A DNA stretch of 64,000 nucleotides from Elmis aenea (GCA_947652605.1 OX393576.1:56706966-56770965); one strand, 5' to 3'; positions 21,419-32,631 are shown, counted from the stretch's first letter. Made by a program: numbers and translations. Notes: generated from the sequence alone by a model not told the origin.

Positions 21419-22701
21419 CGAGGGAAAGTCAGTAAGTAGGTCACAAAAAGCTATTATAAAAATAATTAGAGAAATAGTTAGCCAAAAACAAGTTTTATTT
21501 TTCAACAAAGTCTCCATCTACATTAATACACTTATCCCATCGCTTTATCAATGCCCCAATGCCTGCTGCATAAAAGTTTGGGCTGGTGTCTGAACCAGGT
21601 GCGTACACCTCTTGTTGAACATCGCTGTCACCATCGAAATGTTTGCCGCCAAGATGCTTTTTGATGGACCAAACAGATTATAGTCTCTTGGGGGCAGGTC
21701 GGGACTGTAAGCCGGATGTTCAAGAAGTTCCCACCCTAATTCTGCAATTCTCGCCTGGGTCAAATGGGCCGAATGCGGCCTTGCATTATCGTGATGCAGC
21801 AATATTGCTCTCGTCAGTAGGCCTGGACGTTTTCGTCGAATTGCATCCCGAAGCAACAACAAAACTCTACAGTATGATTGAGCAGTCACGTTCTCATTTC
21901 TGTTCTGGGTTAGGAGCACTCCTTGAGAATCCCAGAACACGGTAAGCATAACCTTACCAGCTGAGGGCACAACCTTGAATTTCTTTGTTGAGGGCGAAGA
22001 AGGATGTTTCCATTGCATTGATGCACGCTTTGTTTCGGGTTCGTAGTGGTGCACCCATGACCCATCACCAGTAACAATCCTGTTAAGCATGTTCTCTACT
22101 TCCACTGTGTATCGAGAGAGGTGTTGCAAGGACAAGCCCATTCGAATTCTTCTGTGTTCCTCGGTCAGTTGTCTAGGTACCCACCGTGAGAAAACTTTTC
22201 GGAAATTCAAACGATCATGCATCAGTTCGTAGGCTAAACACCCTATTGCAGTTGCTATACTGTCTATTGTTACCCGCCTGTCAGTTCGAATCATCTCTTC
22301 CACCCGTCGAAGTGTTGCATCTGTCGCAATCTGAACGGGGCGGCCACTTCGCTGATCGTCAACAACTTTTGAGCGCCCTTGAGAGAATTTCTCGACCCAG
22401 TTATACACGGCTTTACGCGACAAACACTTTTCACCGTAAACAGGAGACATTTCCTTATGGATATCTTTTGCAGAAAGTCCTTTTGCCCAGAAAAAAACGC
22501 ACAACAGCACGTTGCTCTTCCACAGTACACTCTTCGAGCACGATCGCCATTTTAACACTGCCTGTGTTCGCGCACAGCAACTGTCACTTGAGAATTATAA
22601 AGCTTGATTGTGGTGACACATAATGACAGATAGGGAAACAACCCACTCCTATTTTCAGCTTTCCTACAGCAGTTTGTGACCTACTTACTGACTTTCCCTC
22701 G
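21419..22701 (-). mobile_element. mariner transposon, full length, inactive
   Basis: TA dinucleotides flank it at 21417-21418 and 22702-22703. The terminal inverted repeats, about 29 bp and near perfect, begin CGAGGGAAAGTCAGTAAGTA. The 1283-bp length is normal for mariner. The single gene lies on the minus strand and is broken. No other copy is in the window. Confidence 0.95.
21495..22550 (-). pseudogene. mariner transposase with two frameshifts
   Basis: ATG at 22550 (minus strand) opens MAIVLEECTVEEQRAVVRFF, a typical mariner N-terminus. A T-run then has one base too many and shifts frame. The main frame contains the helix-turn-helix region (LSAKDIHKEM, SRKAVYNWVEKFSQGRSKV) and the catalytic triad: GDGSWVHHYEP, LLHHDNARPHSA and HPAYSPDLPPRDYNLFGP. 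The usual GDES is GDGS here, with the aspartate kept. After FGPSK a second shift in an A-run moves the tail to another frame, ending CINVDGDFVEK and a stop at 21495-21497. Small internal deletions exist near AIGCLAY and LLTQNRNEN. It is young enough to read easily but cannot make transposase. Confidence 0.93.
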
Positions 22702-22732
22702 TACTTTGCTTAAGCACATCAAAGGTACTGTA

Positions 22733-23360
22733 CAGGGTGGACCAAATACGATGGGATTACATGGGTATCTCGCTTAATAGTCAAGATAAAGAAACGATTA
22801 AATTACCAAAAATTTGCAGTTTTTTGTGACAAACTCGAAACAGTTTTCATAAATATTCTATCATTTCATGTTTTTGAGCTATTAGAGAAAAACTGTTTTT
22901 TTTGTCATATTTATAATGTGTCATAATCTCCTTTATTTTTGTAAATATCCAAAAAGTTTAAGTAGATTATTTTAAAATATTTTTATGTAGATTTTGATAG
23001 TAGATACTAATAAAAAAAAATTACGCTTCTCGTTAGAAAGTTATGACACACTTATCTTTATTAAATGGAAGCTATAGTTGGCTATGACCTATTGATACCT
23101 ATTCTTTATTTTTTTCCCATTCCAAATATATGAGGATTGATATATTTAAATTCAATAATACGCAAGTTACAAAGGGTTTTCATTTTTTTTTTGGATGAAA
23201 AATAAAAAGTAGGCTGCGAAAACAAAAATAAAACAAGAAAAACCCTGTATGTTTGAAACAAAATTTAAAATGTAGCCCTTATTGGCTTACATAATCTAAC
23301 TGCTACCTATAGAAGTTGGAGAATGTATAAACTCCGTGGCGTCCTCCGTGATTCACCCTG
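22733..23360. repeat. CAGGGTG-ended repeat
   Basis: Bounded by CAGGGTGGACCAAATACG and an inverted GTGATTCACCCTG. Beyond the seven terminal bases little inversion is seen. The right 120 bp (ACCCTGTATGTTTGAAAC onward, with AATGTAGCCCTTATTGG) matches 21122-21250. No coding sequence. Confidence 0.6.
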
Positions 23361-24654
23361 TATACATTAATAAAATACGTAAAATATTGTTCCATCAAAG
23401 GCTAGGGGGCTGTCTGTTTATGCCCCTTCTCCAAGCCTGCCTATTTTGATTTGATCAAATTTTCAACTTTTTATAATTCTTCATAATCCCTCATTCCACG
23501 ATCTTTTTCTACATGACCGTTTTTGTGTACCTACCGTAATATCAAATTATTTAAGTTGATTTACCTGTTCATACTACCGTTTCGTCGTTTATGAGTGCTG
23601 CAAATTTTTGTTTACTTTTTACCAAGTGCGCCGTTTTTCGTAGACTTACTTGTAATCGCCATTAAGATTTTGTGAAAAATCTTCTTTACCATGAACCCCA
23701 GTGCAAACGCATCTTGAGCCAGCTCTAAAGATCTAGAGGTCTAGAGATCTACCATTATGAGGACCTATTCAACCATTTTATTTATTTGTAGTCTTAAGTT
23801 GTTTAAAAATGCATTTTTTATCATCAAAATTCAAGATTATGTAAATACTTTTTGTTTTGAATTAGCTCTAATTTCTGCACCATTAAAGTTCATTTAACGC
23901 TTATTTTTTTATGTAAAAGTAAAAGTAATAAGCAACGGTGATTCGCGTATTACTACTACAACTGCGTAACCATTTTATGGCAACCTTTTAACAAGAATTT
24001 ATTTCGCTTGCAGAGGCAGCTGTGACAGTAAAAAAGCCATCAAAACGGCCCTAGTCGTTTAAAGCTCTTGTTCAACAGATTTAATCTTCTGGAATGGACA
24101 TAAATATTGGGATAAGCAATGACTGAGATTCATTTACATATCACTTTTAAGTTAATAAAATTTTCAACAGACTGTCTGAGCGGATGTCTTTTTGAAGCTG
24201 CCAATATGTTGGTAATATTTTAATAAGCTTTAATAAGTATCGTACAAATCGCAAATAGTAGTTTGATAATATTTATGTGGTAGCACATGTAAGTTATCGA
24301 TTTTAAAGCTTAATAAAAAGGTCTTTCGTAAATGTAATCGTCTTAAGATTTCTAAAGTAGTTTCACAGCTAATAACACTAAAGTCGGTCGTGCACCGTTT
24401 CAGTAGTTCGTCGTTTTCAGCTACGTATTTAAGTGTAATAACATTTTATTGCCGCAATGCTGTATGCTTAGGATGATTATTTCGTGTAGTTTGTACAAAA
24501 ATGTAATATGTTTCTTGCAAAAGAATTGCCAACTGCTGTATTGCATGTGTCGTGCGACTTTATACACTGAAAATGATATTTTTTTTAATACTGCTTTTTT
24601 GAAAGTGTATCAAAATACATACTTTTATGTATTGCAATTAATAATAGAAAAGAA
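23361..24654. other. Non-coding stretch, no gene seen
   Basis: AT-rich. A small palindrome-rich patch (AGATCTAGAGGTCTAGAGAT) is near 23730. No convincing frame or terminus. Confidence 0.6.
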
Positions 24655-25362
24655 GGTGGTAATATGAAACCCTGCTAGTAATATGGAACCCCCAGTTAAC
24701 TGGTATCTGCATCTATTACCAAATACATAAATGTCAAATAACACCCATGGCGAAAACCATATACGAAAATTCAGCACAAAAAAACGCGGTAAAAATCGAA
24801 TACTTTGAGTTAATGTGAATGAGCACAAAACAAAAGATATTTTGTCAATTTCTGCCAGAATAAAGATCAATTATATGCAATACTTTATATGGTTTTTTGA
24901 CTTTGCCAGGCAGTGTCATCAAAACCTAATAAGTAAATTTCCATTTAATTAACTGGTAGAAATTACCTATACTAGGCGATATAAAATGGCATGAAATTTG
25001 GTTAATATGGAACTCACTCAGCGTTGGTAATATGGAACCGGATTCCATGTTATAATCAGAGGTTCCATATTACGAATTCGAATGTGGCCCTTATGATTTG
25101 CTGAACTTTTGGCCAAGCCTATGTGAAGTGCCAAACAGCTAGTATAACAATAAATGGTTTTCTGAAGACCAAAAAAGAGAACTGTGGATTCAACATATTA
25201 TGAGCAACTTATGGGCACATAGTGAATGTTCTGGATGTGAAAAATACGCTTATGTTTGTAACTTTTGTCTCGAAGCAATTTATTTTTCTAATGATTATGT
25301 TAATATAGGTGTTTTTATTCGAATATACTGACTTTTTTTAGGGATTCCATATTACCAGCATA
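24655..25362 (+). mobile_element. Second pogo-like miniature element (GGTAATATGGAACC sites)
   Basis: The left edge carries GGTAATATGAAACC and AGTAATATGGAACC; the right edge carries the inverted GGATTCCATATTACC. Internal sites GGTAATATGGAACC (about 25024) and GGTTCCATATTAC (about 25061) give five copies in total. Exact ends and the TA target are not certain. The design mirrors 13202-14046: repeated terminal motif plus a lone zinc-finger tail. Confidence 0.55.
25150..25300 (+). pseudogene. Pogo transposase zinc-finger tail remnant
   Basis: The frame reads KWFSEDQKRELWIQ, then LWAHSECSGCEKYAYVCNFC. The WIQ...WAHSEC...C..YVCxxC arrangement is the same C-terminal finger type as at 13566-13736, with one cysteine pair lost. 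There is no DDE domain upstream. Confidence 0.5.
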
Positions 25363-25448
25363 GTTTTTTGAGTATACAATTTCGACCTTTTTACGAAAAC
25401 TTCGTGTTATATGCAAATTGGCAATACTATTCTAAATTTGTCCATATA

Positions 25449-26110
25449 CAGGGTGTCCCAGCCAAGACGAATTATTCGATAGCTCTGTTAGTAGTATTAA
25501 TATTAAAAAAAGTTAAATATAAAAGTTGTTTGTAATCATTTACTACATAAACTAAAATTATTTTCAACTATACACAGTGTTTAGTTTTTGCGCTCTGATA
25601 CTAAACATTGTTTTTTTTTATACGAAACACCCTGTATACTCGTATTTCGTAATTTTTTGATGTAAAATTAAATTTTCCTTTCAAAAATATTATAGGTCGT
25701 TTATGTCTAAAATAAACAGTTTTTGAGTTATTAACGTTTTTTTGAAAATTTTGACAGATGCAGTCTTTTATAAAAATATTTATATTTATTAACATACCAT
25801 CATAGCAATTTACTCTGGTAATTTATTAGACAATAGTGTCATAGTGATTGCTGACTAATTACATTTTTAAAATAATATACAGGGTGTTCGTTATACTCGG
25901 TTCATTTCGCTAAACTTTAAACGCTTATAAATCTTCTTTTTTTTATTAACACCCTATATATTTTTAATATATTTTTACATTTTCTTGTAGAAAATTTAAT
26001 TGTCTTTATTCAAAGTTGTTAAGCTTGTTTTATGTCTAAATATAATATTTTTGAAGTGATTTCGTTTCTTATGATTATTTGCGAGTATTTTACCTAAAAT
26101 ATCGGTAGTA
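25449..26110 (-). repeat. CAGGGTG-family repeat, inverted relative to 3840-5370
   Basis: Its reverse complement follows the same order as block A 3800-5370 without the retrotransposon: TTAGTCAGCAATCACTATGA, an AACACCCTGTATATTAT box, CAAAAACTAAACACTGTGTA, TAGTTGAAAATAATTTTAG and ACAAACAACTTTTATAT. Boundaries have CAGGGTGTCCC (25449) and CAGGGTGTTCG (25880). Confidence 0.65.
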
Positions 26111-26266
26111 GCCTTTGAAAATTCAAAACAATTTGTATGAACTGTCAACTAGAACAGTTAATCGGCACAATTTAATTTATTATGCCACTAAAAATCCATA
26201 TTTCTTAAGAGTAGTAGATACAGAGTATAAATGGCAGCAAATAACACCAGAATGCTGTGTAGCTAC

Positions 26267-29045
26267 TAGTGATTGCAATTTACCGGATTTTCTCATTACC
26301 GGTAATACCGAAAAAAAAAGTCCTATTACCGGTTTTACCGGTAATTACCGGGAATACAAAAAAAAATGCTTTTCTAGTAAATTCGAAAATTTCATGACTA
26401 AAATTTCAATTATTACATTATTAATTACATTTATTTTCGGAAAGAAAAAAAGACCATCAAAATTAAATTTTTATTTAAATAACAAACATAAATAATAATT
26501 ATTATATAAAACATAAAGTAAATTTCTTAAAAAAGTAAACAAATATATTCTCAAACAAAACATAATATAGGTTTACAGTTACATTACTAAATATAAATTT
26601 CCTTAAAAAATAAAACATTTTCAATAAGACAAATAAATATAACATAGCTTAATAACACTTTAATAGTTCATTTTGTGTATTAAAATAGGCTCGCAAAAAA
26701 CACAATTCGTTCAGACTTTCGTCGTTTAATCTGGATCTAATTTTTGTGCAGATTAGTCCTGCGGATGAAAATGCTCGTTCTGATGCGACGCTAGTTGGAC
26801 GTATTGTCATCAAATACTTGTATACCAAATTTAAATATTTTCCTCGAACTTTTTCGTCAGCAAATGTTTTCATTTGTTTGCGCACAATTTTTCCTACGTC
26901 TTTTTCATCGTTTCTTATTCTGGTCTCTATTTTGGCATCAGATTTTTCCAGTATCATTAGGTGAAGTCTTTCCTTCATTGTTGGCAATCTCGACGGCACT
27001 TCTGGCTCATGTATTACATCAGCTTCCGCAGTTTCTTCATCAGAATTTTTGTCTCTAAAATTTGTATTTGTTTCATTTATGTTCAAGCGTTCTGCTATTT
27101 CAATAATTAATTTTGTAATGGCTGTTTTAGATGTTGTATTAAATATATTGTATTCATCTTCGTTTTGGGTATCATCGGGATTATGAAGGAATTGGAGTAC
27201 GTCAGAATAATTAGTCCTTCTTTCTCTTATACGCATAATTAGTTCGTCCTTAAGTTCACTACACAATGTGCATAGCGAGCTATCTTGTTTTGATATTTCA
27301 TCTAACATAAACTTTAATGTAACATCTGCACTAAATAGATTTGCATCCTCACAACAAAGTGTCTCTACTGCAATTTTTACTGGTTGAAGAGCAGATATCA
27401 AATTATACAATAAATCTAATTCGTTCAGTGTGAAGTTAAAATCAACTTTTAAATCAATAAGACTCTTTCTGATACAGTCTCGAAGTTCGTAAAACCGCTC
27501 GAACATATCAAGCAAACTGTTCCACCTTGTTTTTGAGTCAAGAATCAACGATTTACATTTACCAAATTTTTCAGTAACATGTTTTTGTAGTACTGCATCA
27601 TTTTTTGTAGGAGATTTTCTAAACATTTTGACGACTTTTCGAATCTTGCTAATTAATGTACTTAGATTGGGAGGCATTAAATTATTGACACAGGATTCGT
27701 TATTTATTACTTGTATTCCACCAGTTTCCTCATCCTCATAATCATCATCGTCCTCATCCTCACCGATGGAGTCTGTGGTAATATCATAATCCTCTTCTTC
27801 TTCCATAATTGCTGCTGGTGGTGATTCAGCTTTTCTATATAGAACTTTTATAACCGCCAATTGAATTCCGTGGGCAAAGCACAGCTGATGAATGATATGT
27901 AAAAGATTACCAAATTTTTTCATTACGCTTGCTCCATCTGTTGTGGCACCAACCAAGTCTTCATACTCGAGGCCGAATTTTGCCAATTTAGATTCAAGAA
28001 TGTCCCGGCAATCTTCTGCTGTCATTGTTCCATGAGCTCTGGCAAGACCAAGATTCCAAAACTGATTATTTCCATGTACGTTAATATTAACGTATCGACG
28101 ATTTCTAGTTGACGTCCACTCGTCCAAAGTAATACTAAATCTGGATGCATTGCCTTTTAAAGTCAACATTTCTTCTGTAACTTGTTTGCGAATTGTTTTT
28201 GCAAAATCGAGCACTATATTTCGAACTGTATTTGGAGACTTTGGGATATTTATATAGCCTTTAGATTTTAGGAGACTTCGAATATCGTAGGATGTACAAA
28301 TTTTTACAAATGGTAGACCATCCCTAGCTATCATGCGGGAAATAACAGCTGGCAAAGATTCATCTACTGTTTTTTTAAAGTATGTCGTTATTTTTCCACA
28401 CACAGCAGTATCTGATTTGTTAACTAAACTTGCTGTTTCACAATTATCGCTGTCTTTTTTTAACAAGTTTATTTTGTGAATGCTTTTTAAGTGAGAATGT
28501 AGGCCACTTGTACTTCCTCCAACTGATTTGATCCGTTTCCTACACTCTTGGATTTGACATATTCCAAAATCCTTATTTTGTTCAAAATATCTCCAAGGAG
28601 ACACTTTCTTTTTATTCGTATTTTCCATTTAAGAAGCCCTAAGTAAAATATTAATTTATCATTTAGGTAATTTACCAAATTTGAAATTCTTACCTTTCAC
28701 AATTTTAGGTTAGTCACAACAAAACGTTCGGTATTTAAATTTGTTAGGTTACACGTGTAAGTTTCGACGAGCCTACTGACGTACTGAACTGACATAATCC
28801 ATAAGATCGACGCGACACGCGACGCTTGCAGTCCGCTGCAGATGGCAGAAAGAGACGCAGTATCAATATTATCAAACTAGTTTTAAGTTTGCGAATCCTG
28901 TGCCTTTGTTTTTTGTTTTTTAAATTAAAAATAGTATTTCGGAATTACCGGTAATTTATCCTCTTATTACCGGTAATACCGTAAATCGATATTTGCACCG
29001 TTACCGGCATTACCGGTAACGGTGTTACCGGTAATGCAATCCCTA
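26267..29045 (-). mobile_element. Complete hAT transposon with intact transposase
   Basis: Perfect 8-bp target duplication GTAGCTAC (26259-26266 and 29046-29053). Terminal inverted repeats TAGTGATTGCA and TAGGGATTGCA (10 of 11 bases match). Many TTACCGGTAA motifs fill both ends, likely transposase-binding or hairpin-forming sites. The 2779-bp length and one gene on the minus strand with no stop fit an autonomous element. It is the only DNA transposon in the window with an uninterrupted transposase. Confidence 0.95.
26649..28628 (-). CDS. hAT superfamily transposase, uninterrupted
   Basis: 659 residues, within the usual 550-700 for hAT. It cuts and pastes its element and is expected to act in the nucleus. 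A BED zinc finger is at about 24-51 (C24, C29, H46, H51). Next are the catalytic-core motifs: TLDEWTS with D169, ATTDGAS with D231, and LCFAHGIQLAV with C250 and H253. An acidic insert rich in E and D lies at about 276-301. KTRWNSLL is at 367-372. The C-terminal dimerisation domain (hATC) runs over about 595-650 and includes ASERAFSSAG with E617 and RSRLNDESLNELCFL. ATG at 28628 is preceded by AT-rich sequence in the same element, and the finger follows directly, supporting this start. No introns needed. Expected key residues all seem present, so activity is plausible but untested. Confidence 0.93.
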   Translation of the reverse strand: MENTNKKKVSPWRYFEQNKDFGICQIQECRKRIKSVGGSTSGLHSHLKSIHKINLLKKDSDNCETASLVNKSDTAVCGKITTYFKKTVDESLPAVISRMIARDGLPFVKICTSYDIRSLLKSKGYINIPKSPNTVRNIVLDFAKTIRKQVTEEMLTLKGNASRFSITLDEWTSTRNRRYVNINVHGNNQFWNLGLARAHGTMTAEDCRDILESKLAKFGLEYEDLVGATTDGASVMKKFGNLLHIIHQLCFAHGIQLAVIKVLYRKAESPPAAIMEEEEDYDITTDSIGEDEDDDDYEDEETGGIQVINNESCVNNLMPPNLSTLISKIRKVVKMFRKSPTKNDAVLQKHVTEKFGKCKSLILDSKTRWNSLLDMFERFYELRDCIRKSLIDLKVDFNFTLNELDLLYNLISALQPVKIAVETLCCEDANLFSADVTLKFMLDEISKQDSSLCTLCSELKDELIMRIRERRTNYSDVLQFLHNPDDTQNEDEYNIFNTTSKTAITKLIIEIAERLNINETNTNFRDKNSDEETAEADVIHEPEVPSRLPTMKERLHLMILEKSDAKIETRIRNDEKDVGKIVRKQMKTFADEKVRGKYLNLVYKYLMTIRPTSVASERAFSSAGLICTKIRSRLNDESLNELCFLRAYFNTQNELLKCY

Positions 29046-29053
29046 GTAGCTAC

Positions 29054-31040
29054 GGTCTGCAAGTTATCATATTTTTCCTAGGTTAAACATACGGATGCTT
29101 TAAATGGTTGACGAGCATTTGTTATGGAGATTTGAAAAATGAAAAAAAAAATAAAGGTAATTATGACAGCGCGAAACATATTAGGCCTAGAATCTTTTTA
29201 ATGTCATTTTTAAAATCCTTATTAGTTACTTCTCCGATTCTGAAAATTTGGCGCACATTTTTTTTTCAAATTAAGTTAATATGGAGGTTTTAAGAAAATG
29301 TACATTTTCCGTTTTCATTGAGGTACTACGTAACAGGATGAATAATTGAAATTTTAAAACTGGATTGTTGTTGCGCGTGTACCTATTTGCGCCTTTGGAA
29401 ATGCGATGCCATTTATAATTTGCCAAATCGATATGAATAGAATAGTAAATCTCTAATTGTGACAATTATTGAAAATTCTCTTTAAAAATAACCAATATGC
29501 CTGTTCATCAAATTTTTTCACAAATCTATTTTTCATGGTATTTTTTGGAATGATTTGAACGACCGTGCTTAATTAAAAGTTCATTAAAGCTATAAGCAAG
29601 ACTTTGACGGAGTCGTTTCTATTAAAAGTGGGGTAAATTCATTTTATGTAATAGCGAGATACTTAAGGGTTTGCGTTGCAATAGATTTGAAATAATGGTA
29701 AACACCAACAGACAAATTTTATGTGTTTTGTGGTGTAAGATAATGAAAATTTATTATCCAATAGTGTTTAGGTATCAGTGCTGGTTGAAGAAACTAAAAA
29801 TTTTGCTCTACCCAAAGGGACTTATACAACTTTTACAATTATTGAATTATAATAAACATTAATCCTGTTTCATCCAATTTCGATCCAAGATTGACTCGAA
29901 CTATTTTCAAAATAAACCTGTTTGCAATATCGTTACTCATTACAACTTGTTTAAAACATTTGGAATTTTTCTGACTTCTGACTATAGTTTGTTTACAGAT
30001 AAAAAGATCGTATTGAGCTAAAGACTACCTATATGGATGAATACTTTGTAATTTATAAACAACTTAGTTTATATAAGCAAAATAGTAAATGTTTTAATGT
30101 TATAAAAGCATTAAAATGTTTTTAACGAATGACCATAATACTTTTCCAAACATTTTATTCAAATATCTGAGTCAAATACTCGCTTTTTCAAATGAATCGC
30201 ACTAAAAAGTATGTTCTGTCTCTGAAGAGAGTATATTTTGATTTGCCTGCCGTCAACGTAGAGATTTAATCAAAAAAATGAACATAATAATACTCGTAAA
30301 AAACAATGATTGACAAAACAAATGTTTTTATGGACTCTGAATGGTTTTTAACTGTATGTATGAAATATGTAGGTGTGACAATTTGGTATTATTTATGTGA
30401 CGGCGTGAAACAGATAAATTCAGAGTTACGGGCATCCTGTGGTTTGCGGGAAAAAGCATAATCAAAATTTATCCCAACCCAGAAATGATTAATACCGTTT
30501 GAAGATGTTTCGAAGAAAGTTAGAATTACGACAGCGGTCGATTCATCGACCGAAAAATAAGTTAAACTGGGTTTATAGTCCTTATTAGTTCACTTATAAA
30601 AGTTTGTCCTATTGATGTTTATACGGACTTTCCGGATCTGAACTATAACCAAGCGATTATCGTACGGGGAACTGAATCCTCCTTAAGCTTATATAACTAC
30701 TTTCGCTGCGCTTTTATATACTTCTAGAAAACAAAATTTAATACTGGCTTTCGGTTCAACTCTCGTCAGACGTAGAACATTTATGAAATCGCGCACATTC
30801 CCAAGCTCATTCGATTAAGACGCCAGTAATAAACTTTAACTTTGTGACTTTATACTTACAACAGTCATCTTATTCCGAGTAGGTTTTAGGGTGTGATTTT
30901 TTATAAACGACTTTACACTGTGGCTATTTAATAATGCACTACACAGGTATTTCTTGAATAAACTATAAAAAAAATTAAAATCCGTTGGTTGAAAGTCGTA
31001 GTTGTGAAAATTGCTGAATACTGATGTAAAATTATATTTA
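29054..31040. other. Non-coding stretch, no gene seen
   Basis: AT-rich with stops in all frames. A small palindrome CGGTCGATTCATCGACCG is near 30535. No element termini recognised. Confidence 0.6.
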
Positions 31041-31297
31041 TGTAAAATGGAAAATATTCAGAGTCTGGTTTTAACGGATTTTATTAAATTCTTAAAGAAT
31101 AATAAACATGTAATTATGTATGTTAGTACAAATGAAATAACAGAATTACATACCTAAAAGAAAAATTAAATTACACGTTAATAAATGTGAATTATGAACT
31201 ATTGAAAATGACACAAAATAAATAATAACAAAATCTAGTAAACGTCACCAAGTCAACGGTTACTAGAGATGTAGAAATAATAATTTACGACCCACCA
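31041..31297 (-). repeat. LTR-like direct repeat, 3' copy
   Basis: Starts TGTAAAATGGAAAATATTCA on the plus strand and ends near CGACCCACCA. It matches 32118-32380 apart from small indels and changes at the outer end. Confidence 0.65.
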
Positions 31298-32083
31298 CGA
31301 TCATATAGATTCGTGACGATATAGTACTTGTACTCTCTGCTTCTAGGCAAAGTTTCTGCTTGGCTAACGCATAATCAATTAAAGAACCTCCTAAATACTT
31401 GTAACTGTACGCCTTTCGAATCTTAGACCAGCCTTTATCTACAAACACATTCAAGAAAGAATGCCTCCAAACAGACCAGTTTGATAAACCAAGCTTTGTC
31501 ATGTTAGCTTCATACCAATCTGAGGCTGGTCCTTCAATAAAAAATCGAAGTGCTTCTACCATTTTTTATCATTATTCACTTGATGTCGAACACATTCAGT
31601 TTCAAATCTATCTAACCACCGAATAGGATTTTGCTTTTTATCAAATTTATTTAAAACAAACTTCTTCTCAACATCATGGATCTTTATTTCATTTAAATTC
31701 AATCTACTTTCCAGCTCTTTTATTTTCCTAATTAAAAAAATTTCATCTTCAGAGGTACATGAATTAGTAGACTCATTTAATTCTTCTAATGGACAATTTT
31801 TAAAACAAATGTTATCATCGCCATCGAAGTATTCTTTCTTCAGATCATCGTCAAGTTTTATTCCTACCTTGCGATATCCATTTATTGGTCTGATGGTAAG
31901 AATAGTACTTCGAATCGTTGATTTAGTCTGCAATACCTTGTGATTGTTCAAGTTTTGATGCTCCTCAGGCAACACATACCACAGTTCTTTGTCTTCAGAT
32001 AATCCTGCCAACTCATAGTCTTCTTCACCTCTTTTAATAATGTGAGCAAACAACTTGGCCTCCTTTTTATTTCGGGGATCCAT
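31263..32083 (-). pseudogene. Truncated, frameshifted Gag
   Basis: Starts at ATG 32083 (MDPRNKKEAK). The first frame ends NPIRWLDRFETECVRHQVNN then a stop. The continuation is one base away, starting MVEALRFFIEGPASDWYEAN, consistent with loss of one A in an A-run near 31560. FETEC, ALRFFIEGPASDWY and WSVWRHSFLNVF fit the capsid-like retrotransposon Gag family (W-Y and F motifs). The sequence stops being Gag after about TISSRIYMIVVG and runs directly into the repeat; zinc knuckle and all of pol are missing. A lysine/glutamate-rich helix (IRKIKELESRLNLNEI) precedes the capsid part. Confidence 0.75.
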
Positions 32084-32117
32084 TTTTTTATTCAGCAAAT
32101 AATAATTGTAATTTAAT

Positions 32118-32380
32118 TTGTAAAATGGAAAATATTCAGAGTCTGGTTTTAACGGATTTTTATTAAATTCTAAAAGAATAATAAACATGTAATTATGTAT
32201 GTAAGTACAAATGAAATAACAGAATTACATACCTAAAACAATAATTAAATTACACGTTAATAAAATAATGTGAATTATGAACTATTGAAAATGACACAAA
32301 ATAAATAATAACAAAATCTAGTAAACGTCACCAAGTCAACGGTTACTAGAGATGTAGAAATAATAATTTTCCGACGACCA
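32118..32380 (-). repeat. LTR-like direct repeat, 5' copy
   Basis: Plus strand TGTAAAATGG to CCGACGACCA. On the minus strand it lies immediately upstream of the Gag leader. Its outer end overlaps the inverted CCGACGACC motif of the neighbouring 32367-32631 stretch. Confidence 0.65.
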
Positions 32381-32631
32381 CTATGTAAAGCGAGTCATTT
32401 CGCACGACTTACTATGACTGAAAATGACAAATTGCGCATGACACCGGAAATTGTGTGCAAAGTGCACTTTGCGTGTGTAAAGTGACGATTTCCGCTACAT
32501 TACACACGCTAAACGCGCTGTCAAGCAAATCTAACCTCACAAGTGTCAAGTGTCACCAACGTCAAAAAAATGTTATTTTCACAACTTTTTTGCAGAATTA
32601 ATGATTATTTGTCTAACTGGTCGTCGGAAAA
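32367..32631. repeat. 265-bp stretch with CCGACGACC inverted ends
   Basis: TTTTCCGACGACCA at the left is inverted at the right as TGGTCGTCGGAAAA. The interior is GC-richer than its surroundings (GTGCAAAGTGCACTTTGCG). No coding sequence. It may be a small TIR element or LTR debris. Confidence 0.45.

Larger units (their letters stand above)
31041..32380 (-). mobile_element. Gag-only LTR retrotransposon derivative
   Basis: Two direct repeats of about 260 bp (31041-31297 and 32118-32380), both bounded by TG and CA, flank a minus-strand Gag fragment. No protease, reverse transcriptase or integrase is present, and no convincing primer-binding site or polypurine tract could be found. Flanking target duplication is not evident. 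It resembles a non-autonomous gag-bearing derivative of a gypsy-type element. Confidence 0.6.

Noticed and set aside
22186..22623. 145-codon plus-strand frame
   Set aside because: Antisense shadow of the mariner transposase.
26746..27058. Plus-strand frames inside the hAT gene
   Set aside because: Shadows of the transposase on the other strand.
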